Of a stretch of DNA of 64,000 bases, positions 52,682-59,642 are shown piece by piece; positions within the stretch are counted from its first letter, which is position 1, and every line of letters starts with the position of its first letter. Source of the DNA: Ignavibacteriota bacterium (GTDB lineage Bacteria; Bacteroidota; Ignavibacteria; Ignavibacteriales; Melioribacteraceae); the NCBI GenBank assembly GCA_013112585.1, contig JABFGH010000010.1:62001-126000 (forward strand), given 5' to 3'. The notes beneath the pieces are model-generated. The model was not told where the DNA came from and searched no databases. It saw only the letters and a program-made list of their open reading frames with translations. A program made the position numbers and the translations under genes.

Positions 52682-55600
52682 TTGAAAAGTAGATCCCTTC
52701 TAATAAATATTATTTTGATTATGTTCATCTCGGCAAGCGGAGTATTTGCACAGGGCTACTATGCAACTACAACTGTTACTGATACAATTCCAATTAATTT
52801 TGATAACCGTTATTCTGTTTCTTCCGTTTCAATAATTCCGCTCACAGAAAAAATCATTTTACGCGGCAAAGTACTTAACAAAAATGATTACAAAATTTCA
52901 TATCAAAAAGGAAGTTTCTCTCTTTCGGGTTCACTTGCGTACTCAATTTTTGATACACTCTATGTTAGCTATGATGCATTAAAATTATCACTTAAAAAAA
53001 ATTACAGCAGAAGAAGTTTGGTTGTAAAGTATGACGAAGAAACCGGCGATACGATAAAAGTTTTTCAATCAGCAAACTCACTGCTAAGTTCTGAATCAAT
53101 TTTTGGTAGAGGAATACAAAAGAGCGGAACGTTGGTTAGAGGTTTTACAGTTGGTACAACCAGAGATTTTACAGTTAGCAGCGGATTACGGTTGCAATTA
53201 TCCGGTCAGCTTTCTGAAGATATTGAAATTGTTGCCGCTCTCACTGACGAAAACTCTCCCATTCAGCCGGAGGGGAACACAGAACGTTTAGAAGAATTGG
53301 ATAAAGTTTTCATTCAGGTACGGCACCCGAATGCAATTGGCACTTTTGGCGATTTTGATCTCAATGAAAGAATAGGTGAGTTTGGTTTAGTTACGAGAAA
53401 ACTGAAGGGATTAAAGAGTGAATTCATTTTTGATGATTATCAAGCTACGGTTGCTATTGCGGGATCACGAGGTAAGTTTAATACTAACCAGTTTAACGGC
53501 ACGGATGGACTGCAAGGTCCTTACCGCCTAAACGGTATTAACAATGAACGAGACATTATAGTTATTGCCGGAAGTGAGAAAGTTTTTATTGACGGCGAAC
53601 AGATGAAACGCGGCGAGAATAATGATTACGTGATAGAGTATTCCAGTGCGGAGCTTACATTTACGCCGCAGAGAGTTATCACATCTTCAACTAGAATTAC
53701 AGTTGATTTTGAATATACGGACAGGCAATACGATAGAAATTTCTTCGGTGCAAATTTTAAGTCATCCTTTTTTGATGATAAATTAAAAATTAAACTTAAC
53801 TATGCGCGTGAAGGTGATAATGAAGGCAGCCCAATTGATCTTATTCTTAGCGAAAGTGATATTAAAATTTTGGAAGATGCAGGTGACGATAGATTTAAAG
53901 CTGTAAAGACCGGTGTTGCTTTGGTTCCGCCGGATTCCACCGGCAGAAGAGTTGGAATCTACACTCAGATCGATACTACACTAAACGGTGAATCTTTTCA
54001 AATTTATAAATATGCTCCCGGGGATACTAACTCAGTTTATTCTGTAAAGTTTAGTCAGGTTGGCAACGGCAATGGCGACTATGTTAGAGAAAGCTTAGGC
54101 AACTACACTTTTATTGGAATTGGGCAGGGAGATTACCTTCCCATAAATCTATTGCCGCTGCCGCAACTAAAACAAATGGGTAATATTTTAATAGAGGCTG
54201 AGCCATTCAAAGATGTGAATATTGGTTTGGAGCTCGCCGGAAGTCTCTTTGATAAAAATACTTTTTCAAAACTGGATGGCAATGATGATGGCGGAGCTGC
54301 AAGAACAATTACCCTTAATATTAAACCGCGTGAATTAAATATCGGGAATATTAGTTTTGGCAAAGCGGGTCTAACATTTAAAGATAGGTTTGTACACAGC
54401 CGTTTTACAAGTCTTGATAGATTTAACGACATTGAGTTTAACAGAGATTATAATGTTGGAACCGATGCAGGTGAGAACGAGCAGCTTCGTGAATTTGGAC
54501 TAAAGTTGATTCCCGTGGATGAACTGAATGTGACCTCAAAATATGGATTTCTGAAAAGGGGAGAGAGCTTAACATCTAACAGGTTTTTAACCGATGTTAA
54601 TTTCAGTAATCAAAAAACGTATAACGTAGTTTATGATTTTGATTATGTAGAAACAAAACGACCAACACTTAAAAGTAATTGGACAAAACAGCTTGGTGAT
54701 GCTTCATATCAATTTGGAAAATTTAGACCGGGTGTTAATTTTCTATCGGAGGAAAAAAAAGATAAAATTCCAAATAAAGATTCATTAAGCAGCGGAAGCC
54801 TGAAATATCTTGAAGGTGCGCCATATATTGAAGTAAGTGATATTTCCGGTTTTAGTTTTCTTGCAAAGTATTCCATCCGTGATGAATCATTTCCGATTGA
54901 TGGTCAGCTTGAAAAAGAATCAAGAGCTTCGATGACAACATTTTCATCAAAGTATCGTGGAATTAAAGAAGTTTCAACATCACTGGATCTTACAGTTCGA
55001 AAGAAAAAATTTACCGACAAATTTAAGCAGCGCGGATTAAGCGATAATGAAACTGTGCTTATCAAATCTCAAACAAGATTAAACTTTTGGAACAAACTGG
55101 TTGACAGTGATATATTTTATGAGGCATCTACAAAAGCTTCATCACGATTAGAAAAAGTTTTTATTAAAGTTCCGAGAGGGGATGGGAATTATATTTTTCT
55201 AGGCGATTTGAACAACAACGGATTGCCTGACGAAAGTGAATTTGAGCAAGTGACTGATGACGGTGATTTTATTCAATCGACTGTGCCGACAACAAAACTT
55301 TTTCCGGTAATAGAATTAAAGGCGAGCACACGATGGAAGTTTGATCTGAAAAAACTTTTTAGAAATGCTGATAGTTTTATCGAGAAGATAGTAAAACCAA
55401 TTTCTACAGAAACATTTTTACGTGTTGAGGAGAACAGCACAGTTGAGGAGACGAGCAAAATTTATTTGATGAAGTTCTCCAACTTCCTAAATGATTCAAC
55501 GACAATACGCGGGTTTAACCAGCTTCAGCAGGATATTCATCTTTTCCGCAACCGCTCCGATCTTTCTCTCCGCTTTAGATATATCGAGCGTGAAAACTTA

Positions 55601-56155
55601 AACAGATTTACTGCCGGAATTGAGAGGGGATCATTCACTGAACGAAGTTTGCGGCTCCGTTTCAAATTAGTTAAAGAAGTTAGTAATCAGACCGAGATAA
55701 TTAATCAATCAGATAACGTAAGCGCACCTGCCTCATCAAATCGTGCAAGACAAGTAAGCAGCAACTCGTTTAACACAGATTTTTCCTACCGACCAATTAG
55801 AAATTTAGAAGTAGGATTTAAAGTAAGCTTTGGCAGGATTGAAGATAACTTTCCGACGACGCCAACTGTGATCGATAATAATTTTCAGTCACTTAGATTT
55901 AATTTATCATTTGCTGGTAAAGGGAGAATTAGAGCTGAAGCGGAACGTGATGAATTGCTTTCCAGTACAACAACTAACGCAATTCCATTTGAAGTTACGC
56001 GAGGAAAAGTGATTGGCAAAAATTATAGATGGCGTTTCAGCTTTGATTACAGAGTAGCGGCGAATTTTCAAACAACAGTTAGCTATGACGGCAGAAAGCA
56101 AGGTGAAGGAAAAGTTGTTCACACAATGCGCGCAGAAGCTCGTGCATATTTTTAA
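52682..56155 (+). CDS. Large outer-membrane beta-rich protein
   Basis: 1157 residues from a TTG at 52682 that gives a good signal peptide (LLINIILIMFISASGVFAQ). The chain is mostly alternating beta strands. A conserved block early on reads GTLVRGFTVGTTRDFTVSSG then LQLSGQLSEDIEIVAALTDE and PIQPEGNTERLEELDKVFIQ, which I associate with large exported proteins of Ignavibacteria and Bacteroidota but cannot name. A calcium-type LGDLNNNGLPDESEFEQ loop lies at about 840. The C-terminal 250 residues look like an outer-membrane barrel ending RAEARAYF with a terminal Phe. There is no type IX sorting domain, so it probably stays in the outer membrane via the BAM route. Confidence 0.8.
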   Translation: MKSRSLLINIILIMFISASGVFAQGYYATTTVTDTIPINFDNRYSVSSVSIIPLTEKIILRGKVLNKNDYKISYQKGSFSLSGSLAYSIFDTLYVSYDALKLSLKKNYSRRSLVVKYDEETGDTIKVFQSANSLLSSESIFGRGIQKSGTLVRGFTVGTTRDFTVSSGLRLQLSGQLSEDIEIVAALTDENSPIQPEGNTERLEELDKVFIQVRHPNAIGTFGDFDLNERIGEFGLVTRKLKGLKSEFIFDDYQATVAIAGSRGKFNTNQFNGTDGLQGPYRLNGINNERDIIVIAGSEKVFIDGEQMKRGENNDYVIEYSSAELTFTPQRVITSSTRITVDFEYTDRQYDRNFFGANFKSSFFDDKLKIKLNYAREGDNEGSPIDLILSESDIKILEDAGDDRFKAVKTGVALVPPDSTGRRVGIYTQIDTTLNGESFQIYKYAPGDTNSVYSVKFSQVGNGNGDYVRESLGNYTFIGIGQGDYLPINLLPLPQLKQMGNILIEAEPFKDVNIGLELAGSLFDKNTFSKLDGNDDGGAARTITLNIKPRELNIGNISFGKAGLTFKDRFVHSRFTSLDRFNDIEFNRDYNVGTDAGENEQLREFGLKLIPVDELNVTSKYGFLKRGESLTSNRFLTDVNFSNQKTYNVVYDFDYVETKRPTLKSNWTKQLGDASYQFGKFRPGVNFLSEEKKDKIPNKDSLSSGSLKYLEGAPYIEVSDISGFSFLAKYSIRDESFPIDGQLEKESRASMTTFSSKYRGIKEVSTSLDLTVRKKKFTDKFKQRGLSDNETVLIKSQTRLNFWNKLVDSDIFYEASTKASSRLEKVFIKVPRGDGNYIFLGDLNNNGLPDESEFEQVTDDGDFIQSTVPTTKLFPVIELKASTRWKFDLKKLFRNADSFIEKIVKPISTETFLRVEENSTVEETSKIYLMKFSNFLNDSTTIRGFNQLQQDIHLFRNRSDLSLRFRYIERENLNRFTAGIERGSFTERSLRLRFKLVKEVSNQTEIINQSDNVSAPASSNRARQVSSNSFNTDFSYRPIRNLEVGFKVSFGRIEDNFPTTPTVIDNNFQSLRFNLSFAGKGRIRAEAERDELLSSTTTNAIPFEVTRGKVIGKNYRWRFSFDYRVAANFQTTVSYDGRKQGEGKVVHTMRAEARAYF

Positions 56156-56181
56156 CCCGAATTATGCAAAATTGAAAATTG

Positions 56182-56201
56182 CACGGTGCTTCAGCTCCGT
56201 G
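56182..56201. repeat. CACGG/CCGTG palindrome
   Basis: CACGG at 56182-56186 and CCGTG at 56197-56201 with GCT/AGC pairing inside. Confidence 0.65.
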
Positions 56202-56222
56202 AATATTGAGCAGACAAGTTCA

Positions 56223-56238
56223 TTGGGTTTTAACCCAA
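56223..56238. repeat. TTGGGTT/AACCCAA palindrome
   Basis: Perfect 7-bp arms around TT. A GGGCTAAAGCCC palindrome follows at 56247-56258. Confidence 0.75.
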
Positions 56239-56246
56239 AAGGTTTT

Positions 56247-56258
56247 GGGCTAAAGCCC
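56247..56258. repeat. GGGCTAAAGCCC palindrome
   Basis: GGGCT/AGCCC arms around AA; a type often seen in intergenic repeat patches. Confidence 0.7.
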
Positions 56259-56280
56259 CCACATATTTCTTAAATTTTAT

Positions 56281-56300
56281 CACCGTCATAAATGACGGTG
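56281..56300. repeat. CACCGTCAT/ATGACGGTG palindrome
   Basis: Perfect 9-bp arms around AA. Confidence 0.82.
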
Positions 56301-56380
56301 CAATTAAAATGACAATTTTAATTAGGTTTTATAAATTTCTTCTAATGCTTATAAAAAGATTAAATAACTTTATCAATTAG

Positions 56381-56538
56381 GTTGTTGAGTAATTCAGCTA
56401 GGGATAATATTTAATATTATCGGCATTATATTTCCGGTTGAATAAATCGAAACAACCGGCAAGTAAAATGAAACTCATCACTGCCGTTTTCGATACGTCC
56501 GCTAAAATACAGCGGACTACTCAAACTCCGTTTTGATT
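56381..56538. repeat. 158-bp inverted-repeat element, copy 1
   Basis: Begins GTTGTTGAGTAATTCAGC and ends CGGACTACTCAAACTCCG then TTTTGATT. Its ends are imperfect inverted repeats (TTGAGTA against TACTCAA), and an inner pair (ATCGAAAC against GTTTTCGAT) gives a nested fold. It aligns without gaps to copy 2 at 56647-56804, with about 20 differences by hand count. No coding capacity; MITE-like. Confidence 0.88.
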
Positions 56539-56646
56539 GAAAATAGTTTTTCAATTTCTCACATCTATGGTCACTAGTAAATAAACTTGTGAGGTAATGT
56601 TCAAAGACTTAGAAATAATCAAAATAAAATCACACAATGAATTTAG

Positions 56647-56804
56647 GTTGTTGAGTAATTCAGCCGATGATAAACTTAAATATTGCCAGCATTATATTTC
56701 CGGCTGAATGTATCGAAACAACCGGCAAGAAAAATGAAATTGATCACTACCGTTTTCGATACATCCGCCAAAATACGGCGGACTACTCAAACTCCGTTTT
56801 GATT
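56647..56804. repeat. 158-bp inverted-repeat element, copy 2
   Basis: Same length and ends as copy 1, 108 bases downstream in the same orientation. The inner arms are better preserved here (GAATGTATCGAAAC against GTTTTCGATACATCC). Confidence 0.88.
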
Positions 56805-56870
56805 AAAATTGGTTTTTCCATTTGTTACATCTACGGTAATTAGATTTTAACCCCTTGTGGATTAAAATTA

Positions 56871-56887
56871 TGACTACGAAGTAGTCA
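56871..56887. repeat. TGACTAC/GTAGTCA palindrome
   Basis: Perfect 7-bp arms around GAA. Confidence 0.75.
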
Positions 56888-56899
56888 AACTTAAAATAG

Positions 56900-56918
56900 C
56901 CATAGGTGCAGCCTATGG
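56900..56918. repeat. CCATAGG/CCTATGG palindrome
   Basis: Perfect 7-bp arms with a five-base loop. Confidence 0.75.
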
Positions 56919-56942
56919 ACTTATGTGAGTTAGAAAGAAATA

Positions 56943-56959
56943 CAACCCCAACGGGGTTG
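56943..56959. repeat. CAACCCC/GGGGTTG palindrome
   Basis: Perfect 7-bp arms around AAC. Confidence 0.75.
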
Positions 56960-57025
56960 AAGTCAAATTAAGAAATCAATAATCAAATGAAGAAATAAAT
57001 TATTAAATTTGATAAAGAGAAAATC

Positions 57026-57490
57026 ATGAAAGTTGAATCCTATTTAATTGAAGCACACATGTTCCGCAAAACCAAGAGCGGACTTGAATACCTGTTGCTT
57101 AAACGTGCAAGTAACGAAAAATACCCCGGAGTTTGGCAAATGGTTACGGGCGCTGTAGAAGAAAATGAAAAGGGATACGAAACCGCAATTAGAGAAATTA
57201 AAGAAGAAACGAATTTAACTCCGGCTAAATTTTGGGTTGTGCCCCGCATGAATTCATTTTACTCACCTGAAAAAAATAGTGTTTGCATGGTTCCCGTATT
57301 TGCGACATTGGTAGAAGATGGAGAAGTAACTTTATCAGAGGAGCACACAGAATATAAATGGGTTAATAAAGCAGAAGCGCAAAAACTTTTGGCCTGGCCC
57401 GGACAAAGAAAATCTGTGCAGATAATTGAAGACTACTTTACTAATGAACAAAGTTTTCTGAAGTTTGTGGAGATAGAAATAAATGAATAA
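57026..57490 (+). CDS. Nudix hydrolase
   Basis: 154 residues with a complete Nudix box, GAVEENEKGYETAIREIKEE then TNL (G-x5-E-x7-REUxEExGU). The start SYLIEAHMFRKTKSGLEYLLLKR and VWQMVTGAVE are close to NudB-type dihydroneopterin triphosphate pyrophosphatases, but that sub-assignment is tentative. The box predicts cleavage of a nucleoside diphosphate linked to another group. It is the first gene after the palindrome-rich gap. Confidence 0.92.
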   Translation: MKVESYLIEAHMFRKTKSGLEYLLLKRASNEKYPGVWQMVTGAVEENEKGYETAIREIKEETNLTPAKFWVVPRMNSFYSPEKNSVCMVPVFATLVEDGEVTLSEEHTEYKWVNKAEAQKLLAWPGQRKSVQIIEDYFTNEQSFLKFVEIEINE

Positions 57491-57500
57491 TAATCTTTCA

Positions 57501-57519
57501 GTCACAGTGCGACCGTGAC
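57501..57519. repeat. GTCAC palindrome, copy 1
   Basis: GTCACAGTGCGACCGTGAC, arms GTCAC/GTGAC with one mismatch further in. Four copies of this family lie between 57501 and 59549. Confidence 0.78.
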
Positions 57520-57543
57520 TGCCAAGGTGGAGGTAAGTAGCAT

Positions 57544-58014
57544 ATGAAGAAGTCAAATTTTATTTACATATTACTTTTATTTATTGTGGGTTGTTCAAGA
57601 TATTTTGAATTAATACCAATATCATATGAAGGAAATCTTGATTCTGAAATAAATCAAGAAAAAATATTTTTATATTTCGATTCTGACACAGTGAGAATTA
57701 GCGCAAGCACTACTTATTATAATTTGGATAGTACATTGGATGCTTTTATTTACTTACACGTCAAAAATGAGGATGACAAATGGTATGATGAATACTCATT
57801 TTTTTTAACTGATGACAAGAAATTTAAATTATTCCCTTACAGCATCGGGAATAGAAAAGTAGGCAATTCTACTGATTCCTTGGATTATCGTTATAGTATA
57901 ATGTTCCATCCTGGAGACTTTATAAAATACCCTATCAATTTTCATATAGTTGGTTTAGATAATCGAGAGCACATAATTACATTTATTCCTAAAAGAATAG
58001 AGGATATAGAATAG
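57544..58014 (+). CDS. Lipoprotein of unknown function
   Basis: 156 residues. A short signal ends LLFIVGC, a good lipobox. The mature part is beta-rich and acidic (DSEINQEKIFLYFDSDTVRI, DDKWYDEYSFFLTDDKKF). No family recognised. GGAGG is 11 bases before the ATG. The gene lies between GTCAC-type palindromes at 57501 and 58031, which suggests that it sits in an inserted or rearranged patch. Confidence 0.7.
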   Translation: MKKSNFIYILLLFIVGCSRYFELIPISYEGNLDSEINQEKIFLYFDSDTVRISASTTYYNLDSTLDAFIYLHVKNEDDKWYDEYSFFLTDDKKFKLFPYSIGNRKVGNSTDSLDYRYSIMFHPGDFIKYPINFHIVGLDNREHIITFIPKRIEDIE

Positions 58015-58030
58015 CACCAAGTTAAGGGCA

Positions 58031-58049
58031 GTCACGGTCGCACCGTGAC
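58031..58049. repeat. GTCAC palindrome, copy 2
   Basis: GTCACGGTCGCACCGTGAC: perfect 8-bp arms around CGC. Confidence 0.85.
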
Positions 58050-58078
58050 TTTCAAGCAAACCTGATAAGGGAAAAAAT

Positions 58079-58468
58079 ATGTCGAACTTTAGAATTATTT
58101 TATTTCCCATGTTAATTTTGTTGTTACTAAATAATTGTTCCATGGAATGCGAAGTGGATAAAATTACAGTAATTAACGGATTATAAAATTATCAAAGCAT
58201 AATTGGTTATAGACGAAACTGCCATGCGACTTCAGCTTACTCAGTGAATGTTTCTTTTATTCATCCGGAATTAAATATTAAAAAAGAGAGAGGTCAAATT
58301 TTTCGGATTACTCATGCCTCAGATATAAAGCTTGAAAAAGTAAATAAGGATACAGTAAAAATTATTTATGGAGGTCCTGAAAGAAGAGTTTCAACAAAAG
58401 TTGAGAACATGTATGGTATAGAATTTATTTATGTAAATACATGGAAAATTAAAAAAAAGAAGAATTAA
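58079..58468 (+). pseudogene. Broken lipoprotein gene with one in-frame TAA
   Basis: An ATG at 58079 opens a 35-residue peptide with a lipoprotein signal (LILLLLNNC) that stops at TAA 58184-58186. The same frame then runs open to 58468 (NYQSIIGYRRNCHATSAYSV, then FIHPELNIKKERG onward). Together they would make one 129-residue lipoprotein, a size like that of its neighbour at 57544. The simplest reading is a single substitution or a sequencing error. The downstream part also has a GTG at 58244 that could be used alone, but without a signal peptide. Confidence 0.7.
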
Positions 58469-58622
58469 GCTTTTGCTCGATTGTTAAGTTTTGGAGTTAG
58501 ACACGGTACGAAAATAATTCTAGATCCTATTTTCAAATGGAACAACCTAATAAAAATCTGCACCCAGAAATTCAAAAACACTTTATACAAAATTTAGATA
58601 GACAACTTTCAAAAGAGACTGC

Positions 58623-58901
58623 TCAAGCGCTATGTCTAAGTTCACTATCAATTCTTTCCTTTAATATTATTTTAATTAAAGATTGGTAAGGAACGTCCCT
58701 TTTATTAGCAATTATTTTAATATCATTTAGTAAAAACTCAGGCAGCCTTAAGGAAATAGTTTTAGTTGAGGGCTTCAAGTTTGGAAATGATACTGATTTT
58801 GAAGTCTTCCAGTCCAAATATTCAGTTGAATCATTTTTTGACCAGAATTCTCTTTCTTCTTCTTCAGTTTTAAATTTCGGTATTCTTTTTAATTTCTTCA
58901 T
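58623..58901 (-). CDS. BrnA/CopG-family antitoxin
   Basis: 92 residues. The N-terminus (KRIPKFKTEEEEREFWSKND, STEYLDW) and the C-terminal ribbon-helix-helix (TISLRLPEFLLNDIKIIANK, VPYQSLIKIILKERI) are those of CopG antitoxins that partner BrnT toxins. It should bind and neutralise the toxin and repress the shared promoter. It overlaps the toxin gene by 32 bases and is encoded after it, the normal BrnT-BrnA order. Confidence 0.9.
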   Translation of the reverse strand: MKKLKRIPKFKTEEEEREFWSKNDSTEYLDWKTSKSVSFPNLKPSTKTISLRLPEFLLNDIKIIANKRDVPYQSLIKIILKERIDSELRHSA

Positions 58902-59187
58902 TGTAAGTTCTTCTTTCTTTTTTATTCATATCTCTTGCTGAAATAACTCTTATTAAATTTTTTCTAATTGTAAAAACAATAAATAATTTTCTATCTAATT
59001 CGGTTCTACCTAATGCAAACCATCTTATTTCATGTTGCGAATGTTTTGCATTTTCAGCAATTATTAAAGGTTCATTAAAAAATATTTGTTCGCACTCAAT
59101 ATGCAATACTTTATGTTTGAGCCAGTTTTTATCAATATTGCCTTTATCCCACTGAAATCCGGTAATATTTTCAAAAATATTTTTCAT
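58870..59187 (-). CDS. brnT: BrnT-type toxin (ribonuclease)
   Basis: 105 residues. Family landmarks are FQWDKGNIDKNWLKHKVLHI (the F-x-W-D-x2-K-x2-K-N-x2-K-H core), IRWFALGRTELDRKLFIVFT and ISARDMNKKERRTYNEE. BrnT toxins are RelE-fold ribonucleases that stop translation under stress. No good ribosome site precedes the ATG at 59187. A perfect inverted repeat (59193-59213) lies directly upstream and is a likely operator. Confidence 0.93.
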   Translation of the reverse strand: MKNIFENITGFQWDKGNIDKNWLKHKVLHIECEQIFFNEPLIIAENAKHSQHEIRWFALGRTELDRKLFIVFTIRKNLIRVISARDMNKKERRTYNEEIKKNTEI

Positions 59188-59192
59188 TCATG

Positions 59193-59213
59193 TGTATATT
59201 ACAAAAATATACA
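59193..59213 (-). promoter_or_regulatory. Probable BrnA operator
   Basis: TGTATATT at 59193-59200 and AATATACA at 59206-59213 are perfect 8-bp arms with a five-base spacer, 6 to 26 bases before the brnT start. Ribbon-helix-helix antitoxins bind such sites to repress their own operon. Confidence 0.6.
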
Positions 59214-59244
59214 AATATTTGCAACGGTCGAGCAATTATAAATT

Positions 59245-59322
59245 AACGAAGGCGAACTTGAAGACTTAATTGAAATTGCAGTTAGGGAACATGAGCTTGG
59301 AATTCAGGTTGCGAAAAAGTAA
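59245..59322 (+). pseudogene. C-terminal gene remnant
   Basis: The frame reads NEGELEDLIEIAVREHELG then IQVAKK and TAA. It has the composition of a real protein end but is preceded by a stop and has no start. Possibly the tail of a lost antitoxin or other small gene. Confidence 0.35.
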
Positions 59323-59335
59323 AACTAGTATGGTT

Positions 59336-59361
59336 GTCACGGTCGCAGGTCTGTCCGTGAA
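59336..59361. repeat. GTCAC palindrome, copy 3 (diverged)
   Basis: GTCACGGTCGCAGGTCTGTC then CGTGAAC; arms GTCACGG and CCGTGAAC with a longer, altered centre. Confidence 0.6.
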
Positions 59362-59374
59362 CTTGTAAATAGTT

Positions 59375-59420
59375 TTGCTGAACCTGCTTGTCGGCAGACA
59401 GGTTTATTTCAGCATCTAAA
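59375..59420. repeat. CCTGC-type palindrome nested in a GCTGAA/TTCAGC palindrome
   Basis: The inner palindrome AACCTG...CAGGTT (59381-59404) lies between GCTGAA (59378-59383 region) and TTCAGC (59408-59413). Removing it would leave an ordinary TGCTGAA...TTCAGCA inverted repeat. Confidence 0.6.
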
Positions 59421-59443
59421 AATAAAACAAAATCAATACGTTA

Positions 59444-59488
59444 GATTCTGAAACGAGTTTGCCTGCTGCAAGCAGGTTCAGAATGACT
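59444..59488. repeat. CCTGC-type palindrome nested in an ATTCTGA/TCAGAAT palindrome
   Basis: The inner palindrome CCTGCT-GCA-AGCAGG (59462-59476) lies between ATTCTGAAACGAGTT and TTCAGAATGAC. Without the insert the outer sequence reads like the widespread AGATTCTGAAACGAGTTCAG repeat. Confidence 0.68.
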
Positions 59489-59530
59489 CAAATCTTTAGT
59501 TCTAGCACAAGTTCCGCACCGTTAAAAACA

Positions 59531-59549
59531 GTTACGGTTGCACCGTGAC
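59531..59549. repeat. GTCAC palindrome, copy 4
   Basis: GTTACGGTTGCACCGTGAC, the same 19-base unit as copy 2 with two changes. Confidence 0.75.
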
Positions 59550-59642
59550 TGAACAAAAACAAATTTTACCTTTTAATAGACTTTTGCCTCACAATTTCAG
59601 ATTTTTACACTTCGAATTTAAAATCAATACATGGAGATAGTT

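Larger units (their letters stand above)
56156..57025. other. Palindrome-rich intergenic region, 870 bp
   Basis: No gene is supported. The gap contains at least seven unrelated inverted-repeat types plus two 158-base copies of one element, each listed separately. The 56805-56870 stretch and the last 65 bases are plain AT-rich sequence, presumably holding the promoter of the Nudix gene. Confidence 0.75.
59214..59630. other. Intergenic region with gene remnant and nested palindromes, 417 bp
   Basis: Holds a 25-codon C-terminal gene remnant (59245-59322), two GTCAC palindromes (59336, 59531) and two palindromes nested inside others (about 59375-59420 and 59454-59486). The promoter of the kinase gene at 59643 must lie in the last 80 bases. 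Confidence 0.65.

Noticed and set aside
51851-57025. Possible prophage or integrated element around the repeat-rich gaps
   Set aside because: No integrase, phage or conjugation gene and no flanking direct repeats; the gaps contain only short repeats.
58184-58186. Readthrough or recoding of TAA
   Set aside because: TAA is not used for selenocysteine or pyrrolysine, and no recoding structure is seen; a plain mutation is simpler.
58537-58689. 50-residue forward frame starting MEQPNKNLHPEIQKHF
   Set aside because: Its second half is antisense to the BrnA gene, there is no ribosome site and no family; at most the head of a lost gene.
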